64,000 nt of DNA from Gymnopilus junonius (taxonomy: Eukaryota; Basidiomycota; Agaricomycetes; Agaricales; Galerinaceae): assembly GCA_015501075.1 (NCBI GenBank), contig JADNYJ010000031.1:1-64000 (forward strand). The letters are read 5' to 3'. A model generated the notes under the pieces. That model was not told where the DNA came from, searched no databases, and worked only from the letters and a program-made list of their open reading frames with translations. The position numbers and the translations under genes are program-made. Below are positions 11,386 through 23,372 of the stretch, in pieces (within the stretch, counting starts at the first letter, position 1; each line of letters starts with the position of its first letter).

Positions 11386-11800
11386 TGTTGAAGATCGTGT
11401 TATCTTAGAGTTCCGTAATCGAGTGTTAGCGTAGATTTAAAATAGAAAGATGAGTGATTGAAACCTTAATCCTTGAAGACAAGATCGCCGATGTACCGTA
11501 CCATGGGACAACGTGTTATACAGGACCCCTGTATGACTTAGGATGATTGCGAGAACAGATAGTTCACACGGTGTGTTCGAGGGTAAAAGAGCTATATCAT
11601 TGATGAGGCTGGGTGTCCTCTTATATACTGATAACTACAGCTAAATCTACTAGATTCTACTAACATCTACTAGTTTCCCGAGACTAGGAGTGAGTCGCTA
11701 CGAGTCATTACTGAATCGTAGTGACTGAGTGGCTACTTCGAAGCTTTGTGTTTCGGGACCTAAAAATAGGTTACTTGATCCGTAAGGTCGTTCCACAACA
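11386..11800 (-). repeat. Solo-end LTR (415 bases)
   Basis: The segment is bounded by the inverted ends TGTTG (11386) and CAACA (11800), the usual TG...CA form of an LTR. It lies directly upstream of gag in the minus orientation. The partner LTR was not found in the window, so target-site duplications cannot be tested. Bases next to the ends are ACCAA (inside) and AGCAG (outside). Confidence 0.65.
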
Positions 11801-11872
11801 AGCAGGTGTAATCAAACTTTACATGTATCTTCTATATCACCCTTCCCTCTTCCACCGTCTGTGGTACTGTAG

Positions 11873-14030
11873 AGACCGTGCCACCCCGCGGCCCCCCTGA
11901 GCGCGAGGCGAAGAATCGACGCTATAATGCGGAGCCCGATCCACCAGCAGAATCCTACGCACTTCTGTCTTTACCGACGCTGGCCAAAGATTATTTGCCT
12001 CCTATTCCAAAGCGTGTTCAGCAAGGTTTTTTCCCCGTCAAAGAGAGTCCAAGTCCGCATCCAAGGCCAAAATCAACTGGAAGACCTAGGTGAGTCAAAG
12101 ATTTTTTCAAGACCTTATGCATTGAACATTTAATCTACGTATTGTCCAGGCGGTTTAATCCAAAAGTCTTCATACCGCTACTCGTAATTGTCCTCCAAGT
12201 CTAATTCTACTTTTTGGATGGATATTATTTCTCGTAACTGTCAGCAAGCCAAAGCCTCTTCCTATCAATTTAGCTGTCTGGGCGCGAGACCATTCTCAAG
12301 GCGTCACGGTGATTGTTACGATAGCGTCGACGGTGTTGTCGGCCACCTCGAGATTGTAAGCGGCCTTCTTTTTTCAAGGATTAAATTCGCTGCATGGTCG
12401 ATTTTGACAGCCTGTATGCTCGGGCGATTCGGTGGTCATTGGCTAGAATGCTAGGGGGCCCTGTCTCTCTGTATACGATGACTTCTTCGATCAAAATCGC
12501 GTCACAATCGCCTGTCTTCAATGCCGCTCACATTGAGTGGACCATCGGAGCTCTAATCTCTGCTCTTGCTGTTAGTGGACATACTGCTGGGTACGAGCTC
12601 TAGAATCAGAGTGATAATAATTAGGGCCACATGTCTGATACATTTACTTTTGATTGAAGGTGGACAACCCTCTTGACCCCAAAAATTATGGACATGGATG
12701 CACCGATGTCAGGATTTGAGCTGGATGTTCTTAGTCCAGATTTACAGCAACTTATGGTAACCAATCAGAAGGTCGTCACTCCAGGTATGTTTAGCAATGT
12801 GCAAGTCGGAGATGGCTTATGAACAAATGGATTCTAGATTTGTTTACCAATGTCATACCGCTCGTTGACACCAATGGCTCCACTGCTGTCAGCACTATTT
12901 CGTATCTTGAACTTCAACCAACTTTCCTACTTGAACTCTACGAGTAACTATTCTGAGTGTCTTCCAGGTTCAACATAAAAATAACGTTTTATGTAGACGG
13001 AATATTAACTGCCAATTTTCAACAGTGGTTCAGCACTGCAATGTCGTCGAGCGGAAACACTATGCCTGTAAACACTAGATTAGAACTTGCACATAGCTCT
13101 CCGCCAGGGTTTCCGACCAGTTATTCCATGAACACAGCAAGGGTTCACGTCCAATGTTCTTGTGTACAGCGGCACCTGAATCCATCAACTTCCCCTTCTC
13201 GCCCCAAGTGACTTCCATCAACATCAACTATAATGATGCGACCAACCTCTTCAATTCAACTTTCCCGAGCTTCGTCAATGGATCAGAATCTTGGAACGCT
13301 GTCGATGCACCATGGGTTGGAGAATACTCTACTTCCATTTTCCTTCGTGGATTAGTCATGGCGCGAAGTACAGTGGGCAATAATGTTGGAAATACGGTTT
13401 CCTCTTTTTTGGCGAGCATTCCTGCATATCCTAGTCTTTTTATCAATATCCTGGTCAGCTCTTTGCCTTATTTGATATGAAACACGTTGACCAATTGAAC
13501 GATGAACAGGAGCAATATATTAGAGGAGTAATGGAATTCAGTGTTACGGCAAGTCTTATTTTGCCTTCGCAATGTATGACATTGAAGACTATTCCTCCTC
13601 ATAGCTTCTCCGCACAGCATATACGCAAGATGATAACAAGTTGTTTCCTGGTAACTCGAGCGCCATTCCGCCCAGCATGAGAATCGCCACCAGTGGAATA
13701 TGTCGGACACAGGCAATTGGTTGGTACCAAGCCCACGACACTGCACCTTTGGTTCTTCTTGCGCCCCCTTTCGTGTGCCTTGTCTCCATTGTTATTATAT
13801 TGGTCACCCAGATACAAAAGTGAGGGCTGAATGAACCGAAGAGTAATCATTACTTCGACCCAGAAAACATAGTCCATGTCATTGGTGCCTCGTCGGCTGG
13901 TGGTATTAGGGAGCCTTTCCCGCCTTTCAATGAGGATCTCACGGATTACAGTCAGGAGGTTAGGATAAAATTAGGGGCTGTAGACGGGGATCCTGATAGA
14001 GTAGGTCTTGTTCAAGTGTTTGGGAAGTAG
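11873..14030 (+). pseudogene. Agaricomycete multi-pass membrane protein, 5' exon missing
   Basis: The exons match in outline a large unnamed membrane-protein family of mushrooms. In order there is a Pro-rich cytosolic N-terminus (11873-12092), a hydrophobic helix with WILFLVTVSKPKPLPINL near 12217, an ARAIRW...GGPVSLYTM segment (12409 on), an HTAG/WTTLLTP joint across an intron (about 12591-12659), a long extracellular domain with many N-x-S/T sites (12840-13450), a last helix near 13760-13820 and a short cytosolic tail ending in TAG at 14028-14030. The first exon has no ATG. It begins at a plausible splice acceptor (CTGTAG, 11872) only about 70 bases from the LTR end. There is a probable one-base frame change near 13165. 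I infer a gene disrupted at its 5' end by the retroelement, though a missed upstream exon is possible. Confidence 0.5.
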
Positions 14031-14984
14031 GTGCACTTGATCCAGGCTCGGAATGGACTTCCTTTACGATTATCTACAACCATGACCCTAATGACGAGGA
14101 GCAGATTCGGAAATGTAAATTATCTTGTTTAGGTAGTCATAAGTTATGTTTGAAGACTCGGAGTGATCATGAATTTCAAGGCTCGGCTTGAATTGTTGAC
14201 CCTATGTATTGACCCGCTATTGCAGTCGCCGATCAGTGACGCGAGCCACCTATTTCCTGTATTCCTTCTTACCGTCACGACAACACTTTGCTTGTAGCTG
14301 CGGCCTTCGCTCTTCTACCTTCAAGCCTCTTTAACCTCTCCTTTACACGAAGCAAGTAAAACGCTTCCAGCACATCAATGATCAGATTCATAGATTCAAA
14401 CATGATGCGGTTGAAATGGCCGGTGCCTTCACTATCTAGCATGTTGGACGACCTTCCAAGCCTCACTATCTGGTCGGTATTTGACCTTGCTGCCTTATAA
14501 CTATGCAGGACCCCGAGTAGCATGGTGTCCATACAAGGTCCGAGCCTTTACCTTGCTAGGGTGACATCTGCAGACGCTCGCTGTCACTTAGTGTCAGGCT
14601 CTCCGAGTGAATTTTCGGGAAATCATGGTCAAAAACCGTATGCCTGGCCATATTTCCAGCTGGTCACTAGGGTCGAGCGCGCTTGTGCCTCATTTTGGAC
14701 TAGTTACGTGCCAGGAACACGAGTAGAGCGGGTGTTTTTGTTCCAATTTCACAGAAAATCCCATCTGCCCGAAAATTCGCTTGGCATTTCCCCCACACCT
14801 TGTTGAGGACGGAGTTCCCATCTTTCAAGCTGTCCGTCTCTATCATCTCGTTCATTTCTATACCTCACGCTCTTTTCAAGACCTGCTACCCTCCTCTCCT
14901 TCACTTCGACTGAGCGCTCAAAAGCGCTGAAGCCCGTTTGATTATTTAACTTCTCTCGTTTGATTATTGTCGTACTCCTTCGTA
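14031..14984. other. Intergenic region upstream of the KRE6-like gene
   Basis: No convincing gene is seen. An 85-codon minus-strand frame (14275-14532) has helical composition but no homology I recognise. The final 200 bases are pyrimidine-rich and probably contain the promoter and 5' leader of the downstream gene. Confidence 0.4.
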
Positions 14985-17910
14985 ATGAATCGAAATCCAA
15001 ACGGGCCTTTTGTTACCCCAAATCCATCACAGACAAGTTTATTATCGTCTGGCCGCCCTTCTCCTTCCGGCCATCCCAATAGGCCCGTTCCTCCGTCCAG
15101 TCCTATAAGGACAATCAGTCGTCAACCTTCAACAACTTCTGCGCATTCGCATGCAGATGCTCGGTCGTCCAATGGTCACCCAGTAAGTAACTTTCCTCCA
15201 GTTGTATGTATATTCTGAAACCCGTTGGCCAGCCATCACTTTCGGAGAAGGTATAGCTCAGTACTCTTGATCACAAGCTTGATTTCTTGACGGTGTTCTT
15301 CAGTATGCTCTATCTGCATCGCCTGCGACGTGGGGTTCTCCCCTTTTTATGAATAACCAAGAACCCGACGACTGGCTACACAATCCAGATCCGCGCCGGG
15401 ATAGAAGGTCAGACCATGGAGGGTCTGTATTCACCTTGCGTGGGTTCGGAAACCTTGGATGCCTTTCCATCATAGTTGCAGGGTTTTTAACGCTCTTGTG
15501 CGCCTTTCATGATTTCTTTATCATCAGAACAGCTGGTTAATGTTGTCTATCTTCTCTAGTGCTGGTTCGTTCGTCAGGGCGCCCGTTGATCGCAATTCCT
15601 ATTAATTTCACTTACTAGGTTATCCTCTTTTAACGCACTTCCTGGAACATAAGCAAACAAACCAAGGAGGATTCAATCTGGGGGGTGTTAATGCTTCAGG
15701 ACAAGTGCCAGACCTTCCGGGGAATTTCCAACTTATTGACAGAGATACCCCAAAAGAGGCATTCTCCTACACCTCTTACGAAGACGGTTCAGATCTGGTT
15801 CTGGTCTTTTCGGATGAATTTAACCAAGATGGGAGGACATTCTATCCTGGCGACGATCCTTTCTGGGAGGCTGTGGACCTACATTACTGGGGAACGGTGA
15901 GCGGCCCGGATGTTGAGACAGTTGCAAAAGACATGCACTCACCCAAAGAAAGGACGATCTGGAGTGGTACGACCCCCAGCAAGGTATACTCTTTCTACTT
16001 ACCTCTATGTTCTGCTAACTTTTTTGTTTTCGAAGTGACAACCAAGGATGGCAAATTGCAATTAAGAATCGATCAAGTCGAAGATATCACTTTGAACCAC
16101 AACTTAACTTATAAGTCGGCGATGGTATGTTCATTTCATAACGTTTCCCTGACGACGCTGACGATTACCGCAGATCCAGTCATGGTATGGAAGCTGTCTT
16201 TGAACAATGCTGCCAGTTCTGAGTGGTCTTAGGAACAAGTTATGTTTTACGGGAGGCTTGTTGCTTAGTATGTCCCTGCCGTTTGTCTCTCGTCACTTCT
16301 TGGTGCCAACCCTCCTCATCAGCCAGCGTACAATTACCGGGTTATAACAACGTCGGGTACGTCATTCGCGTTTGAATGTGGTCACTAGCATCACCGACCT
16401 CATTCTTCTAATAGTGGTCTTTGGCCTGCAGTGTGAGTATAATGCGTCTTCCCGACTGTATGAATGCTGATATACCCAAATGCTCTGTAGTTGGACCATG
16501 GGCAATTTAGGTTTGTAGCATAGATACTGCTCTATCTTATCCGTTTCTAAATGGTGTCACTCTTAGGAAGAGCTGGTTTTGGAGCAAGCGTGGAGGGCCT
16601 TGTTCGTCTTCTTTCCTTGAAATTATATACAGACGCTCACCCTTCCTAGTGGCCGTATACTTACGATTCCTGCGACGTTGGAACTCTGCCTAATCAGACA
16701 TATCCGGGTACTCAGACGCCCCTAGCGGCAACCGAAAATGGTGACCCTGAAGTGGGTGGAGAACTGGTAAGCTCCTCTGATTGTCGATGTTTGCTTCCTC
16801 AATTTGCTAACTTTGTTATCAGTCATTTTTACCCGGGCAACGACTTTGTATGTGACCTTTTTGCTCTTCCCACTAAAACTTGAATGACCAAGAAAACGCA
16901 AAAGCTGCCTGTACTTGCCCAGGTGAATCTCATCCAGGACCGGTACGAACAGATGGCACATATGTTGGTCGTGCTGCTCCTGAGCTCGATGTTGTGGAAG
17001 CCACTATCATAAACGGACAGGGATATGTAAGCCCAGCCCTTTGCATAATTCTGTCTTCTATTGACTTCGTCATGTAGGCATCAATGTCTCTCCAGTTCGC
17101 GCCTTTTGACGTGAGTCGCTGTTTAGCGTACAACCTGTTGCAAACACTTAATGAAAGAGTACAGGCTCGCTATCACTTTTTGGATCCGAATGATACTGCC
17201 ACTTTTGACGATCCTACAAAAACGAGCTTGAACAGTTATCGAGGTGGCCGCTATCAGCAGACAGCCAGTGGTCTGAGCTTAACCAACCCTGACTGCTACG
17301 AGAAATCGGCCAGCGGATGTTTTGCTTTATATGGATTTGAATACGTACCTGGGTATGATTACCTCCATTACCTTTCCTATCGCAAACGCACTCAAATTGT
17401 CCTTTAGGTTTGACAATGCTTATATCCACTGGATCAATGAGGTCCGCGCATGGTCGCTAAAGGCTGCAGCTTTGGATTCTGATCTAGCCACTGAAATTGG
17501 ACGCAGATATATCCCCCAAGAACCTATGGTACGCCTGTACCGCCCGCAACCTTCCTGATGCCCATTTTGATGTTGATCTCATGTTCTAGTACATCATTGC
17601 CAACCTTGGCATGTCCCAAGGCTTCGGCACTATTGATTTTGAAAACTTGACGTTTCCCTCTACGATGCAAATTGATTATATCCGAATATACCAACGCAAG
17701 GACTCGATAAATGTCGGATGTGACCCACATGATTATCCAACCGCTGCATATATCAGCACGTGAGTCCTTTTCGCTCGTCGGTGCCAGATTGTGTCAAATG
17801 CTCATCATCTTCACAGCTACCAAGAAGCTTATACCAACTACAATCTGACGCTATGGTCAGATTATGGGCAACCTTGGCCCAAGAACAAGTTGATGCCTGG
17901 TGGATGTTAA
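14985..17910 (+). CDS. KRE6: Beta-1,6-glucan synthesis protein, KRE6/SKN1 type (GH16 fold)
   Basis: KRE6/SKN1 proteins are type II membrane proteins of the secretory pathway needed for cell-wall beta-1,6-glucan. The predicted protein has 625 residues from 20 in-phase exons: 14985-15182, 15233-15250, 15304-15535, 15619-15896, 15953-15983, 16036-16124, 16174-16184, 16233-16280, 16327-16356, 16415-16432, 16491-16510, 16567-16601, 16650-16766, 16823-16847, 16905-17026, 17078-17110, 17165-17352, 17408-17528, 17590-17759 and 17817-17910. It has a disordered Ser/Pro-rich cytosolic tail, the EPDDWLHNPDPRRDR motif, one membrane helix (about residues 121-145) and a SKN1/GH16 domain with VFSDEFNQDGR and the motif ELDVVE (E410, D412, E415) in the usual GH16 catalytic position. 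Exons of 11, 18, 18 and 20 bases are notable. The 16281-16326 intron is the least certain. No lesion was found. Confidence 0.92.
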
Positions 17911-19076
17911 CGGCATGCAGATTTTCCCGCTTTTTTTTATATCACATATCCATTGTTTTAACTCTATGGTCTTGGGGAGTTCTGTCCTGTACGATGGTGA
18001 TAGTTTGGATGTTTATTTTGTTGTTCTTTTTCGATGTACTGTACTTGTTGCCACACTTTCTGACCTACTTACCCTGTTGTCTGAATACTTACCTACCTAT
18101 CTACCTGTTATCTCATACAAAGTGATCTTTCCTATCTATCATCACAAACAATGCAAGCGCAAGTACTAGTTATTGCACATATGACATGCACCGATTAGTG
18201 GTTGGATAAAAATGCTGTCAAGTTATCTAGTAGTAGATACTGATGTAGAAAACTGCCGATGAGAAGTTTCTGAACCTATTGAAGTCACAGGATTCGGGAA
18301 ACCTAACCTGCCAGGCCGCAAAGAACAGGCTGCACTCCACTATACTTTTCTGCGAATTGTTAACGTTGAAGTGGTTTGACACAAGTGCTCTCCAAAGCGA
18401 TTGATCATGCGGATTTCTGTGAAGGACTGGGTCAGCATAACGTGCTCATCATCGCTTCTGCAATTCCTTGCCCGTCAGATTTCCGTTCTTGACCAGCATC
18501 CAAGCGGTTCCTCCCGAGTAAATATACTGGGAATATACCAGAATGAATAGCAGAGTCTGGGGTTTCACCGAGAATGCCTATGCAAAACTCTCCAGATCGT
18601 GAAGTTCGCATCATCGGGAAGGTAATTGCATTGCAACTGGGAGCGATGACGAGGCTTACATTGAATGCATTAGGGAATTATTACCGATGGTAGATAATGG
18701 GGCGACGAACTTCCAAAGTCGTACATTTGAATTCGTGTAAAAAAGTTCGACTTGGTTAAAATATTGAATCGATTCATTTGCGGGAACGAGACCTCTCCTT
18801 CACGATCTCAAGCTTATGGGATATGCCACAAGCAAGGCGCCTCTGATATGGTGGTCCAGTGGTGCCTAGTCTTGCATAAGTTTTGATGGACATTGAAGAA
18901 AGAGGTTATGTGGAGCGACATGACATGGGTAAAGTCAAGGTAAAGTGTATACATTGAATTAAATTTGTTGATTTGAAGAAAATGCAAATCACGTGATGAT
19001 AAGATTATGTTCGCTTTATACGGCTGTACTTATGACAAGTTGTAAATACTAGAGTTTGTCTTGTCGATATGCCCGA
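17911..19076. other. Intergenic region between KRE6 and the F-box cluster
   Basis: The first 250 bases look like a 3' untranslated region. The remainder contains no recognisable gene, RNA or repeat. The two flanking genes converge on this region, so it should hold both polyadenylation sites. Confidence 0.45.
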
Positions 19077-20672
19077 TTACGGATCGACATATTCCTCCTC
19101 TGAAGCGATATTCCACAGAGGACTGAACCAATGCTCCAGCCACACAGGATGATCGACCACGGCTGTGCGATTTATCCTTTCTATGCGACAAAGTTCCTCG
19201 AGTTCATTATACGCACACAGCTGGCTCGACAATTGTGTAGACAACCACTGGGTGGCTATCTCGTCGCGTACATGGAGCACGAGGCTACTGTCGCGATGAT
19301 TCCGCGCAAAGCTTATAATTTCATTCAGCCGCGTTCCGATGTCCAGTTCCAATCTCACGTCATTCAGGCTCGCCCAGCACTCGGGGTTTGAACGTAGGAA
19401 GACATTAAAGAGACTTTCGTCGTAATTCTTATTGACGATCCAGATCCTATTTGCTGATTTTGTCATCCTTGCAAAATATTGCGCAGCCAATGGAGTGATG
19501 GGCGTTTCGACGAGAGTGAGCCATTCCAGAGAAGGGAATCCTAATGGCTCCGGCTGGCCGTCTCCTACAGCTCTCAAGGACTCGTGCTTGATCATGAGTG
19601 TCTTGAGCAATGGCGCCACAATGGAGGCCAAAAGGAGCGGGATAGAGTTTGTCCTGCTACATCGAAAGTGCTGGAGATTCTTCATTGTTATGAGGTCATC
19701 CGAATCGAGTGAGGCGGGAACTTCGAAAAATTCCCCCATGATAGATAGATTAATCAAGGCAGGAAGAGAAAGAATGCCAACGAAAGTTGGCCAAGAACAT
19801 GGTTCGTCCATAATTACTAGGCCAGTAAGACAAAGGGTCGTAATATTCTGCAATGGGGGGAGCAATCCTTGCCCAATACATGTATCCAGTACGACCGAAG
19901 TTAACATCGGTGCACCATCCTTGAAAATGGTAGGTTCGAGGCTTGATGGAAATTCAGTATGTTCCTCGCTATAATCCGTGCAAAAAACCATGTATTCGAG
20001 ATGAGGTGCGGAAACCCACTCGAGCATTTCAGGTACAGACAAAAGAGGTGTATCAGAATCAGAGATAACAAGAAGAATTTTCCACCGGTGGGCATGACCT
20101 ATGGCGAGGTCTAACAACTTCAAAAGATCCTCAGTGCATATTTCTCCATCTTCTGAACTATCATGACCTAGAAAACCGAGATAAAGCTCCAAAAGCCTTG
20201 ACTTGGATCTTTCCATGTATGCTTCGAACCGATCAAATGGGACTCGCGTTGCCCGTCCTGAGTAAAAGCGGAACCTTGTCCATAGATATGGATAGGCGAG
20301 CGATATCAATCTCCATTGGCGACAAACATGAGAAACCACGACCTCTGGCGATGGTGCCCACTGGTCAATCCAGTGGAGTCTGCCTTCCTTTGGGTATTCC
20401 TGCATATAAAAAAAGATGATGCGAGCAATCTCCTCTGGCAATTGAAGTATAGAGCATTTCCTGTTGCGGAGCATTGAGTATTTTGCCTGAAGCTCTAGTG
20501 TCCGACGAGTGCCATCTTTCAAGCGGCTTCGAAGAGCCCTCCGTTCCTTCTCGTATTTGCCTTGTTCTTGTAGAATTGCCGACATCTCTGTGTCATTCTC
20601 TGCTGAGTCCCAGTCCAAATTAGCGGTTCTTGTCTCTTCGTAATTGCTTTTCCCTTGAAGAATCTTGGACAT
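19077..20672 (-). CDS. F-box-like protein, paralogue 1 of 3
   Basis: F-box proteins are substrate adaptors of SCF ubiquitin ligases, and mushrooms carry hundreds of divergent ones. After a charged N-terminal coiled coil with repeated ILQ and YEKERRAL-type segments (about 75 residues), an F-box-like domain starts at SILQLPEEIARIIF and runs through VVVSHVCRQWRLISLAYP and LWTRF. The remaining 400 residues are leucine-rich and repeat-like, fitting a divergent LRR substrate domain. I used the first in-frame ATG at 20672 (531 residues). The open frame extends upstream to 20747 behind a CTCTAG acceptor, and an exon near 20830-20860 with an ATG may be the true start, but its phase did not fit. The substrate is unknown. 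Confidence 0.75.
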   Translation of the reverse strand: MSKILQGKSNYEETRTANLDWDSAENDTEMSAILQEQGKYEKERRALRSRLKDGTRRTLELQAKYSMLRNRKCSILQLPEEIARIIFFYMQEYPKEGRLHWIDQWAPSPEVVVSHVCRQWRLISLAYPYLWTRFRFYSGRATRVPFDRFEAYMERSKSRLLELYLGFLGHDSSEDGEICTEDLLKLLDLAIGHAHRWKILLVISDSDTPLLSVPEMLEWVSAPHLEYMVFCTDYSEEHTEFPSSLEPTIFKDGAPMLTSVVLDTCIGQGLLPPLQNITTLCLTGLVIMDEPCSWPTFVGILSLPALINLSIMGEFFEVPASLDSDDLITMKNLQHFRCSRTNSIPLLLASIVAPLLKTLMIKHESLRAVGDGQPEPLGFPSLEWLTLVETPITPLAAQYFARMTKSANRIWIVNKNYDESLFNVFLRSNPECWASLNDVRLELDIGTRLNEIISFARNHRDSSLVLHVRDEIATQWLSTQLSSQLCAYNELEELCRIERINRTAVVDHPVWLEHWFSPLWNIASEEEYVDP

Positions 20673-21159
20673 TTCCGATTCAACTTCTTTCAGTGTCGTC
20701 GAGTCTTGTGATCGAACCCCGAGGCAGTTGGCGGCCTTTCGACACAACTAGAGTTTTCGCTGAACTCAAGGAATCTTTACAGTTAGATTTCTACTGCATG
20801 GGTGTCATTAAATGTTGAAAAACTCACATCGGTTGAGGTGGTCCACAGTTAAATTTCATCCCGACATGAGAACATTGCGATTCCGTGTGATATAACTATC
20901 CTTACTTTTCCACGGTAGAAGGAGAACAATGAAATGGAAGTGGACACCTACAAGGTCTGAAATATATTGAACATCAAGTTTAGAAATATATATACCAAAC
21001 AAAGTTCAGCGCTAGCCCCTGCAGCGAAATTTATGGGCCTCCCACGCGTGGAGTGAGGGTATCACACATGACGTAAACGTATCGTGGTCTGTCTACGAGA
21101 GTAGGGGAGAGTAGACTCTACGAAACAGAACTCGGTCCCGAAGCCAGTGATAAGGATTT

Positions 21160-22782
21160 TTAGAATTGATGCGCAACATTACTCTTACGCTTGAGTATAA
21201 AATCAGGGCACCACTGGAGAGTAGGCCAATGCTCTATCCATACAGCTGGAACGGAGATATATTTGGAGTTCACGGTCTTGATACAGCATATTTTTTCCAA
21301 TTCACCAAGTGTGTACGGCAGACCCAGAAAAGGCGTATTAGTAGATTGCCACTGGTTGAGTACGTCATCTGATATTTGGAGTATTAGAGCGCTATCGCGA
21401 CGAGCCTGGATACATTGTATAACTTCTTTCAGTCGGAGACCAATATCAATGTCCAAATGAACAAATTTTAGGTTGGGCCAGTATTCTCCATGCGAATGTA
21501 GGAAGACAGAAAAAAGGCTCGCGTCATCCTCTTTCTTAAGTATTGTGATGTTAGTCACCGACTGCGTCATATTTGCTAAGTATCGTGCAGCTTGGGTGTT
21601 GAAAGACGTTTCGAAGAGAACAAGTAATTCCAGGGAAGGGAATCCCTGCGGCTCTGATTGGCTATTTCCGAGGGCCTCCAAGGAATCATTCTTGATAAAA
21701 AGCGTTTGAAGTAATGGTGCTTTCAAGAACGGTAAAATCGATGGGAAAGAAGATCCTGTGTCTCCAAAGCGGAGATTCTCAAGATTTTTCATGGTGATGG
21801 GGTCAGCCAGATCAAGCAAGGCCGGTTCTTCGAAAATTTTCCCCATGATGGACAAATTGACCAGGAAAGGAAGAGAAAGGACGACAACGAAAGTTGGCCA
21901 AGGGAAAGGTTGATCAACAACTTCGGATGTATCTTGACACTCGAAACAGAGCGTTGTGATGTTTTGGAGTGGCGGGAGTAGTTTTTGCCCGATAGACGTA
22001 TCCAATATTACGGACTTCAAGTTTGGTGCACCCTTTTTAAAAATGGCAGGTTGTAAGCTTGGCGGATATTTAGAATCATAGTTGTTGCAAAAGGCAAAGT
22101 ATTCAAGCCAGGGAACAGAAGCCCATTCGAGCATACCAGAAACAGTCCAGAGAGGGAAATCTTCATCCGACATCACATAGACATACTTCCAGCGGTGGAC
22201 GTGACTTATCGCCATCTCCAATAGAGCCAGCAGTTCCTCCAAGTCGATCTCTTCGTGATCATCGACATGAAAGTCAAACCACAGCTCCAAGGGCTTTGAC
22301 CGAGATCTTGACAAATACGCTTCGAAACGGTCCAAAGGAACGTGGTTTGATTGTCCTGCGTCATGGCCGAACCTCGTCCATAAGAAAGGATAAGCAAGCG
22401 AGATTGACCTCCACTGCCGGCAAACGTGAGAGATGACAACCTCTGGCAATGGTCCTGACTCTCCGAGCCAGTAGAGTTTGCTTTCATTAGGGTATTCCTG
22501 AGTACAAAAGAAGATGGTGCGGGTAATTTCCTCTGGCAATTGGAGTATGGAGCATTTCCTGTTGCTGAGCATTGCATATCTTGCCTGGAGCCCTAGAATC
22601 CGGCGATTGCCATCTTTCAGATGACACTGAAGAGCCTTCCTTTCCTTCTCATATCGGTCTTGTTCTTGAAGAATCTTTGCCAATTCTAGTTCATAAGCCG
22701 AAGAGTCCCTGCTCCAGTTCAGACTGCCGATTCTTTTCTTCTGATATCCACATCGGTCTTCGAGGAGTTTTAGGATTTCCAT
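21160..22782 (-). CDS. F-box-like protein, paralogue 2 of 3
   Basis: This 540-residue frame is a clear paralogue of its downstream neighbour: the same coiled-coil start (ILQEQDRYEKERKAL), the same F-box-like core (SILQLPEEITRTIFF, VVISHVCRQWRSISLAYP, LWTRF) and a collinear Leu-rich C-terminal half with the TLFIKNDSL and FPSLELL motifs. The ATG at 22782 is in frame, but an upstream exon containing ATGAAATTCAAC at about 22980 has a counterpart upstream of paralogue 1 (ATGAAATTTAAC), so the annotated start may be short. The intergenic gap to paralogue 1 (20673-21159) shows nothing else. Confidence 0.78.
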   Translation of the reverse strand: MEILKLLEDRCGYQKKRIGSLNWSRDSSAYELELAKILQEQDRYEKERKALQCHLKDGNRRILGLQARYAMLSNRKCSILQLPEEITRTIFFCTQEYPNESKLYWLGESGPLPEVVISHVCRQWRSISLAYPFLWTRFGHDAGQSNHVPLDRFEAYLSRSRSKPLELWFDFHVDDHEEIDLEELLALLEMAISHVHRWKYVYVMSDEDFPLWTVSGMLEWASVPWLEYFAFCNNYDSKYPPSLQPAIFKKGAPNLKSVILDTSIGQKLLPPLQNITTLCFECQDTSEVVDQPFPWPTFVVVLSLPFLVNLSIMGKIFEEPALLDLADPITMKNLENLRFGDTGSSFPSILPFLKAPLLQTLFIKNDSLEALGNSQSEPQGFPSLELLVLFETSFNTQAARYLANMTQSVTNITILKKEDDASLFSVFLHSHGEYWPNLKFVHLDIDIGLRLKEVIQCIQARRDSALILQISDDVLNQWQSTNTPFLGLPYTLGELEKICCIKTVNSKYISVPAVWIEHWPTLQWCPDFILKRKSNVAHQF

Positions 22783-23372
22783 CTCAGCTCTTTCCAGGTC
22801 GTGTCCTGTTCTGGCAATGTACTAGCCAGCCTGTACTTAGTCGAGCTCTGGGACAGTTGTTGATATTCCGAAGCAAATCCTTCAACTTGAAGCTAGGTGA
22901 ACTGGAGCAACGCTTGAGTATTCTGTGCCATAAATTATAAGGGCACTCACTTTGGCTGAGATAGTCGAGGTTGAATTTCATCCCAATTTTGGGACCCCCA
23001 GCTTTACGTACATTTATAGAAGAACAAAGACCCAATATTATGTAAGACTAGTAAACGAGGAAACCGTGTGGCCAATGTTGGCAATTCAAGCACAGCAAAA
23101 AAATCACGTTGTAAAACCCAGCTTCAAGTTCGAACAGCTTCCGCAAATATGCTCAAGTGCACAGTAAAGCCTCTATACTTATCTCGACAGCAGGAAGTCT
23201 TTACTTGGTCTGCAAATTTTTTTTTGTAAAATTATACTATATTATGCGAATTAGCATCGCGTCTACATATCACTGTTGAATTGTACAAAAAAAATGCGTA
23301 CAACCTTGTTATCGTCGTTTGCGCTTTTCGCCGTATATGACAGGTTTTGCGTCACTGTCATCATCAAAATCT

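Larger units (their letters stand above)
9132..11800 (-). mobile_element. Partial LTR retrotransposon: LTR plus gag, no pol
   Basis: Reading on the minus strand, the element has a 5' LTR (11800 down to 11386), an untranslated leader, a gag reading frame (ending at 9132) and then nothing recognisable. Protease, reverse transcriptase, RNase H, integrase and the 3' LTR are all missing. It may be a Ty3-like element truncated after gag or the remnant of a gag-only non-autonomous element. Upstream of the first in-frame ATG the gag frame runs on to about 11175, and a different frame carries a plausible earlier start near 11306, so the N-terminus probably has one frame break. Confidence 0.75.

Noticed and set aside
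14275..14532. 85-codon minus-strand frame
   Set aside because: Helical composition only; no family match, and no plausible partner exons in the surrounding sequence.
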